Source: Cellvibrio sp. UBA7661 (GTDB lineage: Bacteria; Pseudomonadota; Gammaproteobacteria; Pseudomonadales; Cellvibrionaceae). Taken from it: a stretch of 64,000 nt of DNA. Made by a program: the position numbers and the translations under genes. Below the pieces are notes generated by a model that saw only the letters and a list, made by a program, of their open reading frames with translations, ran no database searches and was not told the origin of the DNA. Positions 18,313-26,943 of the stretch are shown in pieces. The stretch lies in contig DLHT01000018.1 in the NCBI GenBank assembly GCA_002483365.1, forward strand, positions 326,411 through 390,410, given 5' to 3'. Position 1 is the stretch's first letter. Each line of letters opens with the position of its first letter.

Positions 18313-20952
18313 TTATTCGTCAGAAGATTCTTCGCCAACAGAATCTTCTGCGGCTATATCATCTGGCAACTCTTCGATTTCGCCAGCTTCGGCATTGGCC
18401 AATTCGCGCTTGGCATTTTCATCAGCGCTTTCTTCTATGCGCTCAAGGCCTTGCATGCGTTCACCATCTTTCAACTTGATCAAACGAACACCTTGAGTGT
18501 TACGGCTCAATACTGAAACCTCATCAACACGAGTGCGAACCATAGTTCCTTGATCAGAAATCAACATGATTTCTTCGCCATCAAACACTTGTACTGCACC
18601 AACCAATTGACCATTTCGCTCGGTAGTTTGCATACCGATAACACCTTGCGAGCCGCGACCTTTAGCTGGAAACTCACCCACTTCCGTACGTTTGCCGTAA
18701 CCATTTTCGCTGACGGTCAGCACCTGACCACCGGCCAGTGGAATTACCATACTTACTACACGTTGACCTTCTGCCAGACGAATACCGCGGACACCGCGCG
18801 ACGTGCGCCCCATTGCACGTACTTGTGATTCACGGAATCGAGCAGCTTTACCTGAACTGGAGAAAAGAATCACATCGGATGCACCATTGGTAATCGCAGT
18901 GCCCACCAAGGTATCACCTTCATCCAATTCAATTGCGCGTAAACCAACGCTACGTGGGCGAGAAAATTGTGTCAGTGCGGTTTTCTTCACAGTACCATTT
19001 GCGGTCGCCATGAAAATAAAATGATCATCATCGTAAGATTTAACAGGCAGAATCGATGTGATGTGCTCTCCTTCTTCCAGCGGCAACAAATTCACCACAG
19101 GACGGCCTCGTGCCTGACGGCCAGCAACCGGAATCATATACACCTTCAACCAATAGACCTTACCTGCGTTGGTGAAAAGCAAAACAGTATCGTGGGTGCT
19201 GGCAATCAACAGGTGCTGGACATAGTCTTCATCTTTTACTGCCGTTGCTGATTTACCCATACCGCCGCGACGTTGCGCCTGATAATCAGCAAGTGGTTGG
19301 CTCTTCGCGTAACCACCATGAGAAATAGTCACTACGCGATCTTCTTCGTTGATAAGATCTTCGGTTGTCAGATCCAATGTAGATGCGATAATTTCAGTGC
19401 GGCGCGCATCACCATAGTCAGCAATTACTTGTGTCAGTTCTTCGCGGATCACTTCCATCAACCGCACAGCGTTGCCAAGAATCTCCAAAAATTCGGCGAT
19501 TTGCGCCAACTTTTCTTCATACTCAGCAAGGATTTTGTCGTGCTCCATACCAGTGAGGCGATGTAAACGTAAATCCAAAATAGCTTGAGCCTGCTCAGCA
19601 GACAAATAGTACTTACCATCGCGAATGCCAAACTCAGGACCAAGATCCTCAGGGCGACACGCATCTTTACCCGCACGCTCAACGAACGGAGCCATTGCGC
19701 TCGCATCCCAGCCACGGGAAATCAAACCTTCTTTTGCTTCTGCAGGAGATGCAGAACGTTTGATCAATTCAATTACTTCATCAATACTGGAGATGGCAAC
19801 CGCCCATCCTTCCAAAATATGACCACGCTCGCGTGCTTTACGCAGCAAATATACTGTACGGCGAGTAACAACTTCGCGACGATGCTTGATAAAAGCATCC
19901 AACAATTCTTTTAAGTTCAGAATTTTTGGCTGTCCGTCATCAAGAGCAACGATGTTTACACCGAAAGTGGTTTGCAATTGAGTTTGAGCAAACAGATTGT
20001 TCAGCAGAACATCGCCCGATTCGGTTTTCTTAACTTCGATAACAATGCGCATACCGTCTTTGTCAGACTCATCACGCAATTCGCTAATACCTTCGATTTT
20101 CTTTTCTTTAACCAGCTCGGCAATACGCTCAATTAATTTGGCTTTATTAACCTGATAGGGAATTTCGGTCACGATAATGGTTTCGCGGCCAGACTTATCA
20201 TCGCGCTCAATGTCGGCTTTTGCGCGCATAACTACACGACCACGCCCTGTGCGATACGCTTCCACGATTCCAGCACGGCCATTAATGATGGCACCTGTAG
20301 GAAAATCCGGGCCAGGAATAAATTCCATCAATTCATCGATAGTGATATCGGGATTATCAACAACAGCCAAACACCCCTGCACCACCTCTTTTAAATTATG
20401 AGGAGGGATGTTGGTCGCCATACCAACGGCAATACCGGAAGAACCGTTGATTAATAAGTTGGGAATACGGGTAGGCAGTACTGCCGGAATTTGCTCAGTG
20501 CCATCATAGTTAGGCACGAAATCCACAGTTTCTTTGTCGAGGTCAGCCAGCAAATCATGGGCGATTTTGGCCATACGGATTTCGGTATAACGCATAGCTG
20601 CTGCGTTATCACCATCAATCGAACCGAAGTTACCCTGACCATCCACCAGCATGTAGCGTAGCGAGAACGGCTGAGCCATACGTACAATAGTGTCGTATAC
20701 AGCAGAATCGCCATGCGGGTGATATTTACCTATTACGTCACCCACCACACGGGCAGACTTTTTGTATGGTTTATTCCAGTCGTTATTCAGTTCGCTCATT
20801 GCGAAGAGCACACGACGATGCACGGGTTTTAATCCATCGCGTACATCAGGCAAAGCACGACCGACAATTACGCTCATCGCGTAATCAAGATACGACTGCT
20901 TAAGTTCGTCTTCGATACTTACCGGTGAAATTTCTTTGGCGAATTCGACCAT
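18313..20952 (-). CDS. gyrA: DNA gyrase subunit A
   Basis: The 879-residue protein is full-length GyrA, the cleavage subunit of type II topoisomerase that introduces negative supercoils. The catalytic Tyr is residue 122 in AMRYTEIRMA, and the quinolone-resistance region HPHGDSAVYD has Ser83 and Asp87, the quinolone-sensitive state. The C-terminal beta-pinwheel has the GyrA-box QRRGGMGKSA, followed by an acidic tail. ATG at 20952 is preceded by AAGGAAAG. It starts divergently from mtaD, and its transcript probably continues into pheA-tyrA. Confidence 0.99.
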   Translation of the reverse strand: MVEFAKEISPVSIEDELKQSYLDYAMSVIVGRALPDVRDGLKPVHRRVLFAMSELNNDWNKPYKKSARVVGDVIGKYHPHGDSAVYDTIVRMAQPFSLRYMLVDGQGNFGSIDGDNAAAMRYTEIRMAKIAHDLLADLDKETVDFVPNYDGTEQIPAVLPTRIPNLLINGSSGIAVGMATNIPPHNLKEVVQGCLAVVDNPDITIDELMEFIPGPDFPTGAIINGRAGIVEAYRTGRGRVVMRAKADIERDDKSGRETIIVTEIPYQVNKAKLIERIAELVKEKKIEGISELRDESDKDGMRIVIEVKKTESGDVLLNNLFAQTQLQTTFGVNIVALDDGQPKILNLKELLDAFIKHRREVVTRRTVYLLRKARERGHILEGWAVAISSIDEVIELIKRSASPAEAKEGLISRGWDASAMAPFVERAGKDACRPEDLGPEFGIRDGKYYLSAEQAQAILDLRLHRLTGMEHDKILAEYEEKLAQIAEFLEILGNAVRLMEVIREELTQVIADYGDARRTEIIASTLDLTTEDLINEEDRVVTISHGGYAKSQPLADYQAQRRGGMGKSATAVKDEDYVQHLLIASTHDTVLLFTNAGKVYWLKVYMIPVAGRQARGRPVVNLLPLEEGEHITSILPVKSYDDDHFIFMATANGTVKKTALTQFSRPRSVGLRAIELDEGDTLVGTAITNGASDVILFSSSGKAARFRESQVRAMGRTSRGVRGIRLAEGQRVVSMVIPLAGGQVLTVSENGYGKRTEVGEFPAKGRGSQGVIGMQTTERNGQLVGAVQVFDGEEIMLISDQGTMVRTRVDEVSVLSRNTQGVRLIKLKDGERMQGLERIEESADENAKRELANAEAGEIEELPDDIAAEDSVGEESSDE

Positions 20953-21303
20953 GGGAATACAGCTTTCCTTTCTTATATTAAAGCTAGGGGCTTAAAAAAC
21001 CTGTTTTTGCTGAGGCGATACCAAGGCAAACAGCGTAAAGCGCTTATCTGGCGCGCTGACCATTCAAGCGCAATATGGCTACCCCACTAGCGGGTTGACC
21101 AAAAATACGCCTGAAGGACAATTCAGGGGCGCGATGGTAGCACAATTTATGCAATATAGGCACTTGGAGGATAGCTATGCTGGTGAATTTACAGGCATTT
21201 TCTGTATTGTTTAACGAGAAGCCCGCCCCAATTCATCCATGGCCGATAACCGGCTTTGCAGTATACTGAGCCCCCTTTTCGAGTGACATTACAGCGATTT
21301 GCC
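20953..21303. promoter_or_regulatory. Divergent promoter region gyrA / mtaD
   Basis: This 351-bp stretch separates divergent gyrA and mtaD. For gyrA, an extended -10-like TGCTACCAT lies on the minus strand at 21134-21142, giving a leader of about 180 nt. For mtaD, a -10-like TATACT lies at 21262-21267, just ahead of the chosen start, without a clear -35. Supercoiling-sensitive gyrA promoters are common but cannot be shown here. No further gene is seen. Confidence 0.4.
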
Positions 21304-22641
21304 ATGCAGATGCCTATGCCCACACCTAACCCAATCGACCTAATCATTAAAGCGCGCTGGATTATCCCGGTTGTACCGGAAAATCGTTTGCTGGAGCGTT
21401 GTGCGCTTGCTATACATCAGGGAGAAATCATTGCAATTATCCCAAACGATGAAGCTGAACGCCGTTTCAATGCCCACGAAACCATAATATTAGACAATCA
21501 CATATTGATACCCGGGCTTATTAATGCGCATGGGCATGGAGCCATGAGCCTGTTGCGCGGTTATGCAGATGATCAGCCTCTACATGCCTGGCTTAACGAT
21601 CATATCTGGCCGACCGAAAATCGCTGGGTTAGTGAAGAGTTCGTGCGAGATGGAACAATGCTGGCGATGGCAGAAATGATCAAAACCGGCACAACTTGCT
21701 TTGCTGATATGTATTTCCATCCCGAGCAAGCAGCACAAGCGTGCCTTGATGCCAAAATGCGCAGCCAAATCAGTTTCCCTATTTTTGATTTCGCCACCGC
21801 AGGGGGCATAGATTCAGATGATTACTTCAGTAAAGGCCTTGCGCTACACGACAATCTGCGCGGCAATCCTCTGGTCCATATCGCATTTGGCCCTCACGCC
21901 CCCTATACGGTGTCAGATGAGCCACTGCAAAAAATCGCTGTACTCGCACAAGAGATGGATATGCCGGTGCAGATTCACCTACATGAAACCGTGCCCGAAA
22001 TAGAAGAATCGCTAAAACAATATGGCAAAAGACCAATCCAGCGATTGGTGGATTTAGGGCTACTATCTCCACTCACCCAATGTGTGCATATGACACAAAT
22101 TTCAGATGATGACATCATCGCACTACAACAGACTGGTGCTCATGTTATTCACTGCCCTGAGTCAAATTTGAAATTGGCCAGCGGATTTTGCCCCGTGAAC
22201 AAACTACTTCAGGCAGGGATTAATGTTGCACTGGGAACTGACGGCGCTGCCAGTAATAACGATTTGGATTTATTTAGTGAATTAAAAACAGCGGCGCTAC
22301 TAGCCAAAGCAGTTGCAAATGATGCAACTGCACTGAGCGCTCACGCTGCACTGCGCATGGCTACTTTGAACGGCGCAAAAGCTTTAGGGCTGGATGAAAA
22401 AGTTGGCAGCCTTGAGGTGGGAAAAGCAGCCGATATTACCGCCATCGATTTAAGCAACTTAAGCATGCAACCACTTTACAACCCAGCATCACAATTAATT
22501 TATACCCACTCAGGGCAATGTGTCAGCCATGTGTGGGTTGCAGGCAAAGCGTTATTATCTGCGGGGCAATTACAAACGCTGGATGAACGCGAAATTTTAG
22601 GCAAAGCCAATTGGTGGCGAAAACAAATTGCCACGCATTAA
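21304..22641 (+). CDS. mtaD: 5'-methylthioadenosine / S-adenosylhomocysteine deaminase (TRZ/ATZ family)
   Basis: This 445-residue amidohydrolase has the N-terminal metal motif LINAHGHGAMSLLRG, the later IHLHET metal ligand and the C-terminal ALGTDGAASNNDLD. Its position beside ubiG-mupP-yciK and gyrA matches P. aeruginosa PA3170, shown to deaminate methylthioadenosine. The ATG at 21304 is chosen; an in-frame TTG at 21256 overlaps a -10-like TATACT and is unlikely. In Pseudomonas mtnA sits between gyrA and mtaD; it is missing here, so later methionine-salvage steps must be encoded elsewhere or replaced. Confidence 0.9.
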   Translation: MQMPMPTPNPIDLIIKARWIIPVVPENRLLERCALAIHQGEIIAIIPNDEAERRFNAHETIILDNHILIPGLINAHGHGAMSLLRGYADDQPLHAWLNDHIWPTENRWVSEEFVRDGTMLAMAEMIKTGTTCFADMYFHPEQAAQACLDAKMRSQISFPIFDFATAGGIDSDDYFSKGLALHDNLRGNPLVHIAFGPHAPYTVSDEPLQKIAVLAQEMDMPVQIHLHETVPEIEESLKQYGKRPIQRLVDLGLLSPLTQCVHMTQISDDDIIALQQTGAHVIHCPESNLKLASGFCPVNKLLQAGINVALGTDGAASNNDLDLFSELKTAALLAKAVANDATALSAHAALRMATLNGAKALGLDEKVGSLEVGKAADITAIDLSNLSMQPLYNPASQLIYTHSGQCVSHVWVAGKALLSAGQLQTLDEREILGKANWWRKQIATH

Positions 22642-22669
22642 CCCACAAATCACCACAAGAGATTTATTT

Positions 22670-23374
22670 ATGGCTAACGTCGACACTGCTGAAATTGCAA
22701 AATTTGAAGCTCTCGCCAGTCGCTGGTGGGATAAAAACAGCGAATTCAAACCCTTGCACGACATTAATCCACTAAGAGCAAATTATATTGATGAACGCTC
22801 ACCTGTCGCACAAAAAAAAGTGATTGATGTTGGTTGCGGAGGCGGCATTCTTGCAGAATCCCTAGCACAGCGAGGCGCATTTGTAACAGGTATAGATATG
22901 GGAGAAGCCCCTTTATCTGTCGCGCGTTTGCATGCATTGGAGACAGGCATTGAATTGACCTACGAGCAAATGACAGCTGAGGATAAAGCAGCACAAACAC
23001 CAGGAGCGTTTGATATTGTCACTTGCATGGAAATGCTGGAACACGTGCCTGATCCTGCATCAGTAGTAAAAGCCTGTGCGGCTCTAGTAAAAACCGGTGG
23101 AGATGTGTATTTCTCAACTATAAATCGTAATCCAAAGTCTTATGCTTTTGCGATATTAGGCGCAGAGTATTTTTTAAAACTACTACCTAAAGGCACTCAC
23201 GAATACAGCAAATTTATTCGCCCTTCTGAACTCGCCAAATGGTTGCGTGATGCAGGGTTGGAATTGCAATCCATGACAGGCATGACCTATAACCCACTCA
23301 CGAAACACTACAAACTCAATCCCAACGATGTAAGCGTAAATTATTTATTGCACGCAAAAAAGGTTGAAAAATAA
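22670..23374 (+). CDS. ubiG: Ubiquinone biosynthesis O-methyltransferase
   Basis: UbiG performs both O-methylations of ubiquinone synthesis using SAM. The 234-residue protein has the SAM-binding VIDVGCGGGILAESLAQRG, the MEMLEHVPDP motif and the membrane-associating INRNPKSYAFAILGAEY segment of UbiG. The ATG at 22670 follows AAGAG and matches family starts (MANVDTAEIAKFEALASRWW); an upstream start at 22628 would overlap mtaD. Its stop overlaps the next start as TAATG, so it is translationally coupled to mupP. Confidence 0.97.
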   Translation: MANVDTAEIAKFEALASRWWDKNSEFKPLHDINPLRANYIDERSPVAQKKVIDVGCGGGILAESLAQRGAFVTGIDMGEAPLSVARLHALETGIELTYEQMTAEDKAAQTPGAFDIVTCMEMLEHVPDPASVVKACAALVKTGGDVYFSTINRNPKSYAFAILGAEYFLKLLPKGTHEYSKFIRPSELAKWLRDAGLELQSMTGMTYNPLTKHYKLNPNDVSVNYLLHAKKVEK

Positions 23375-24048
23375 TGTCGCACTCAATTCATGCAGTGATG
23401 TTTGACCTGGATGGCACACTGCTAGATACAGCTCCTGATTTCGTGGTGGTTGTAAACCAGCTTTTGAGCGAACAACAGCAACCCAATCTCGCGGACGATG
23501 TTATTCGCGCAGGCGTTTCCAATGGATCAAAAGCACTTATTAAATTGGCGTTTGGAATTGACGAAACCGACTCACAATTTGAACCATTGCGCCAACGCCT
23601 TTTGGAATTATATTTGGCCCACAACTGCGTATTCACAAAACCTTTTCCGGGCATTACTGAACTCATCCAAACACTGGCTGACAACAATATTGCATGGGGA
23701 ATCGCCACAAATAAACCTGCCGCCTATACATTACCTTTAATGGCTGACTTAAATATGCAGCCGCCGCCAGCCAGCGTGATATGTCCCGACCATGTGCGCA
23801 ACACCAAACCAGACCCTGAACCATTATTTTTGGCAAGTACACAATTGGGCTGCACACCACAAGAGATCATTTATATCGGCGACCACAAACGTGATATCGA
23901 CTGCGGAAGAAGCGCAGGCTGTATCACCATCGGCGTTACCTACGGCTATCTGGAAAAAAATGAAAATCCTCTAAACTGGAATGCAGATCACTATGTGGAT
24001 AGCGCAAATGAAATCTGGCCGATCATTCAAAAATATTTACAGCACTGA
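23374..24048 (+). CDS. mupP: HAD phosphatase, MupP / phosphoglycolate phosphatase type
   Basis: This 224-residue haloacid-dehalogenase phosphatase has motif I FDLDGTLLDTAPD, motif II ATNKP and motif III-IV GDHKRDIDCGRSAG. In Pseudomonas the gene at this place between ubiG and the yciK-type reductase is MupP, the N-acetylmuramic acid 6-phosphate phosphatase of the AmgK-MurU peptidoglycan recycling route; many genomes label it gph. Synteny favours MupP, but sequence alone cannot separate it from phosphoglycolate phosphatase. Confidence 0.85.
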   Translation: MSHSIHAVMFDLDGTLLDTAPDFVVVVNQLLSEQQQPNLADDVIRAGVSNGSKALIKLAFGIDETDSQFEPLRQRLLELYLAHNCVFTKPFPGITELIQTLADNNIAWGIATNKPAAYTLPLMADLNMQPPPASVICPDHVRNTKPDPEPLFLASTQLGCTPQEIIYIGDHKRDIDCGRSAGCITIGVTYGYLEKNENPLNWNADHYVDSANEIWPIIQKYLQH

Positions 24049-24089
24049 AACCCTCCTGCCTCACATTCCTTTTTATTGAAGATAATTCC

Positions 24090-24842
24090 ATGCAAATTCC
24101 ACAAGACTACATAATCAAATCAGACACACTCAGCGGCAAAATTATTTTAGTTACTGGAGCCGGGGATGGCATCGGAAAAGTTGCTGCAAAAACATTTGCT
24201 GCCTGTGGAGCTACCGTTGTGTTATGCGGTCGCACGATGGCTAAACTGGAATCGGTTTATGATGAAATCGAAGCTGCCGGCCATCCGCAACCCGCTATTT
24301 ATCCGATCAATTTTGAAAGCGCTGCAGAAAAAGATTACGACGACATGTGCAACGCACTGGAAGACACGTTTGGTCATCTGGATGGATTATTATTTAATGC
24401 CGCCGATTTAGGCGAACGCACACCTATTAGCAATTACTCTGTTAGTGCCTGGCTTCGCTGCATACAAGTCAATGTCAATTCGCCATTTATGATGACCCAG
24501 GCTTTACTGCCTCTTTTAGAGCGCGCAGGAAATGCCAGCATCTTATTCACTAGTTCAAGTGTGGCATTCAAAGGCCGTGCATTTTGGGGAGCTTATTCAG
24601 TATCAAAAGCAGCTGCTGAAAATTTTATGCAAACTCTTCATGATGAACTCGAAGGCACTACGCGTATACGCGCCAATAGCATAAATCCAGGTGCGACACG
24701 CACGGCTATGCGCGCGGCAGCCTACCCAGCTGAAGATCCTGAAACCGTAAAACCCGCAGAGGACCTAATGCCCGCTTATGTATATTTATTAAGTGATGAT
24801 TCAATTGGGATTAGCGGACAATCATTCCATCACTCTCAGTGA
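24090..24842 (+). CDS. yciK: YciK-type short-chain dehydrogenase/reductase
   Basis: A 250-residue classical SDR with the nucleotide-binding VTGAGDGIGKVAAKTF, the NAADLG segment, and the active site Ser (TSSSVAFKGR) with Tyr-x-x-x-Lys in AYSVSKAA. It matches the YciK family (P. aeruginosa PA3173), whose substrate is not established. It is last in the mtaD-ubiG-mupP-yciK run and ends 12 bp before a strong hairpin terminator. A short LSDDSIGISGQSFHHSQ tail closes the protein. Confidence 0.9.
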   Translation: MQIPQDYIIKSDTLSGKIILVTGAGDGIGKVAAKTFAACGATVVLCGRTMAKLESVYDEIEAAGHPQPAIYPINFESAAEKDYDDMCNALEDTFGHLDGLLFNAADLGERTPISNYSVSAWLRCIQVNVNSPFMMTQALLPLLERAGNASILFTSSSVAFKGRAFWGAYSVSKAAAENFMQTLHDELEGTTRIRANSINPGATRTAMRAAAYPAEDPETVKPAEDLMPAYVYLLSDDSIGISGQSFHHSQ

Positions 24843-24854
24843 CTAGAGGTAATT

Positions 24855-24902
24855 GACATCAATAAAAAAGGAGATCGAATGATCTCCTTTTTTATTGATG
24901 TC
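24855..24902. terminator. Perfect 22-bp stem bidirectional terminator
   Basis: Two 22-base arms that are exact reverse complements surround a GAAT loop. Each arm contains a six-base A or T run next to GGAGATC/GATCTCC, so both directions give a GC-containing stem followed by Us. It separates the convergent yciK and DUF2802 genes. Confidence 0.95.
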
Positions 24903-24926
24903 GCAAAATTCTATTTTTACAAAATA

Positions 24927-25313
24927 TCACCGACTGGATTTTTGCATCATCTCTAACAGGGATGCTTCTGCTCGCGACAAACCACAACGCCGAGCAACCT
25001 CATCACAATCCATTCCCATCTTGAACATTTGGGCAGCTTGGGAATATGGCTGAAATTCGTCATCATTGTAGTAATCAATTTTTTCAGGTTTTTGGGTGCT
25101 GGCTGCCTGCAGGCGCTTTTCCATCGCCAACAAACGCTGCCCCATACCAACAGAGCCACTACTTGATGCAGCCACTTCGCGCATGAGTTTCTGAATGAGT
25201 TTTTCGTTTTCACTCGCGATTTTGCCCACACGCCTGAAACTGATCAGTGCGAACACTAATGCCACCACGCTGACAATTGCACAAGCCAATAAACCAATTT
25301 CCAACACTGTCAT
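24927..25313 (-). CDS. DUF2802 membrane-anchored protein at the end of the chemotaxis operon
   Basis: A 128-residue protein with one N-terminal membrane helix (about residues 4-25), a charged coiled-coil-like middle, and a C-terminal region (GMDCDEVARRCGLSRAEASLLEMM) that reads like a helix-turn-helix. It belongs to the DUF2802 family, which in P. aeruginosa (PA1465) also follows cheW in the parC-parP-cheW run. The conserved place implies a chemotaxis or polarity role, but no function is established to my knowledge. The start at 25313 puts the membrane helix at the N-terminus; it is 52 bp after cheW. Confidence 0.8.
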   Translation of the reverse strand: MTVLEIGLLACAIVSVVALVFALISFRRVGKIASENEKLIQKLMREVAASSSGSVGMGQRLLAMEKRLQAASTQKPEKIDYYNDDEFQPYSQAAQMFKMGMDCDEVARRCGLSRAEASLLEMMQKSSR

Positions 25314-25365
25314 GAAAATTTCCTGATGTCTGGTGTTATCAGTCGTGGCTGGTATTCATTAGGGA

Positions 25366-25851
25366 TTAAACGTCTTCCAGTTCCGACCATTCTTCGCTGG
25401 TCAGAAGTTTATTCAAGTCAATCAAAATCAACAACTCGTTGTTTTTATGGCAAACGCCCTGAATAAATTTTGCACTTTCTTCATTACCAACGTTAGGTGC
25501 TGTTTCAATTTCAGATTGGCGCAAATAAACCACTTCGGCAACACTATCCACCAAAATACCGATCACGTGACGATCTGTTTCGATAATAACGATACGGGTA
25601 TTATCGGTAATTTCACCACTTGAAAGATTAAAACGATGGCGAGTATCAATAACAGTCACAACGTTGCCACGTAAATTGATAATTCCCAACACATAAGATG
25701 GCGCACCAGGAACAGGGGCGATTTCTGAATAGCGCAACACTTCCTGAACCTGCATTACGTTAATGCCATAGGTTTCACCATCCAGTCGAAATGTCACCCA
25801 CTGCAACACGGGATCATCAGTACTCTTATTTTTTGCTACATCAGTTGCCAT
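25366..25851 (-). CDS. cheW: Chemotaxis coupling protein CheW
   Basis: CheW links receptors to CheA in the array. The 161-residue protein has the CheW fold with WVTFRLDGETYGINVMQVQEVLRY, the VLGIINLRGNVVTVIDTR motif and the NELLILIDLNKLL end. Length matches PA1464. It is in the cluster parC-parP-cheW-DUF2802, 93 bp after parP. Together with the divergent CheW-like ParP it forms the adaptor set of this chemotaxis system. Confidence 0.96.
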   Translation of the reverse strand: MATDVAKNKSTDDPVLQWVTFRLDGETYGINVMQVQEVLRYSEIAPVPGAPSYVLGIINLRGNVVTVIDTRHRFNLSSGEITDNTRIVIIETDRHVIGILVDSVAEVVYLRQSEIETAPNVGNEESAKFIQGVCHKNNELLILIDLNKLLTSEEWSELEDV

Positions 25852-25944
25852 CTTTTAATTCCTCTAGAGCCACCTCCGGTGGGCGGCAAATCGGGTAAAT
25901 GTCGTTATAACTATAGACGAGGACTTTTCCTATGCCACTTTTGT

Positions 25945-26943
25945 TCAGCCAAGCACAAAGTTTTTATCAGCATCCACCAGCATTTGGCCGATGCGCGGAA
26001 TATCCAGGAGTGCACACATGTGATCTTTAACCGTACCCGCAAGCCAAGGGCGTTTGCTGCGATCACCGCGCCACTTTACATCTTCCGGCAATAAAGTAAT
26101 CGGCTGATTGACCGAATCCACTGCCAATCCCCAAGGTACACCGTTGATCGACATGACGTACTTTGCGGTTTCCAAAAAAGCAGGATCATAGCGTTCAGGC
26201 ATCACGAACTTAGCTGTATTGACAGTGCGGATCTTGCCTGCGGGGGTTGGCTGCAACCCCATAAACCAATCTGCTTGACCAAATAGCGGCGTCAACTCAT
26301 CTGTCAATGGCTGTATCTGCCCCAAAGAAATAAGTGGTACAGCCAAAGTCAGCCCGGACACCTTGAATAGCAACACATCAAACCGTGACTGTGCCCATTG
26401 TGGTCTGCCATTCTCAAGCCATTCCAAACCTTCCATCTGGAAGTGCGCTAGCTGAACTTCCTGTCCAACAATTTCTGCATCCTCAGGAGGATTAATCACT
26501 GTATCGATAACCGCAGTATCGATATCCCACTCCTGGATCTCGGTGGGGTCGGTTACAAAAGCCGTTTGTGTTTGTACTTGAGGCGCAATAACTTCAGCAA
26601 CAGGCGTTTCAACCAGCAATTGGCTTCTTGCCGATTGCAATAGTTTTTCCAGCTTGAGTTTTTGCTCGTTGCTTTGTACTAATTCCGGCTCGACAAACTC
26701 GGCTTTCACCAATTTTTGGGGTTTTATTTCTGGTCGGATAGCGCTCCGTTTCGGTTTTTCATCCACCTTTTTTTTAGTGGGTAACGCAACTACCCGAGCC
26801 ATTCCAGAATTTGCAGCCACAGGCATTGGATGAGCATCAGATATACCTTGATCATCAAAAGCACCGCCGCTGAGCAAGTCATCAAAATAACTGTTCAGGC
26901 TATCATCGGGTGCCTTGATAATGTCGTCAGGAGATTTGCTCAC
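25945..26943 (-). CDS. parP: ParP-like protein with C-terminal CheW domain
   Basis: A 332-residue protein with a long acidic, low-complexity N-terminus (about residues 1-180) and a C-terminal CheW-like domain (FDVLLFKVSGLTLAVPL to PWLAGTVKDHMCALLDIP). This layout equals ParP of Vibrio and PA1463 of Pseudomonas, which binds ParC, receptors and the CheA linker to hold the array at the pole. Its start overlaps the parC stop by four bases (ATGA), so the two are translationally coupled, supporting a joint function. Confidence 0.88.
   Translation of the reverse strand: MSKSPDDIIKAPDDSLNSYFDDLLSGGAFDDQGISDAHPMPVAANSGMARVVALPTKKKVDEKPKRSAIRPEIKPQKLVKAEFVEPELVQSNEQKLKLEKLLQSARSQLLVETPVAEVIAPQVQTQTAFVTDPTEIQEWDIDTAVIDTVINPPEDAEIVGQEVQLAHFQMEGLEWLENGRPQWAQSRFDVLLFKVSGLTLAVPLISLGQIQPLTDELTPLFGQADWFMGLQPTPAGKIRTVNTAKFVMPERYDPAFLETAKYVMSINGVPWGLAVDSVNQPITLLPEDVKWRGDRSKRPWLAGTVKDHMCALLDIPRIGQMLVDADKNFVLG

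Noticed and set aside
18294..18338. Upstream start for pheA adding 15 residues
   Set aside because: It would overlap gyrA and lacks a ribosome site, whereas the ATG at 18293 has GAGGCG at the right distance.
20680..20720. Quinolone resistance change in gyrA
   Set aside because: Residues 83 and 87 are Ser and Asp, the sensitive state.
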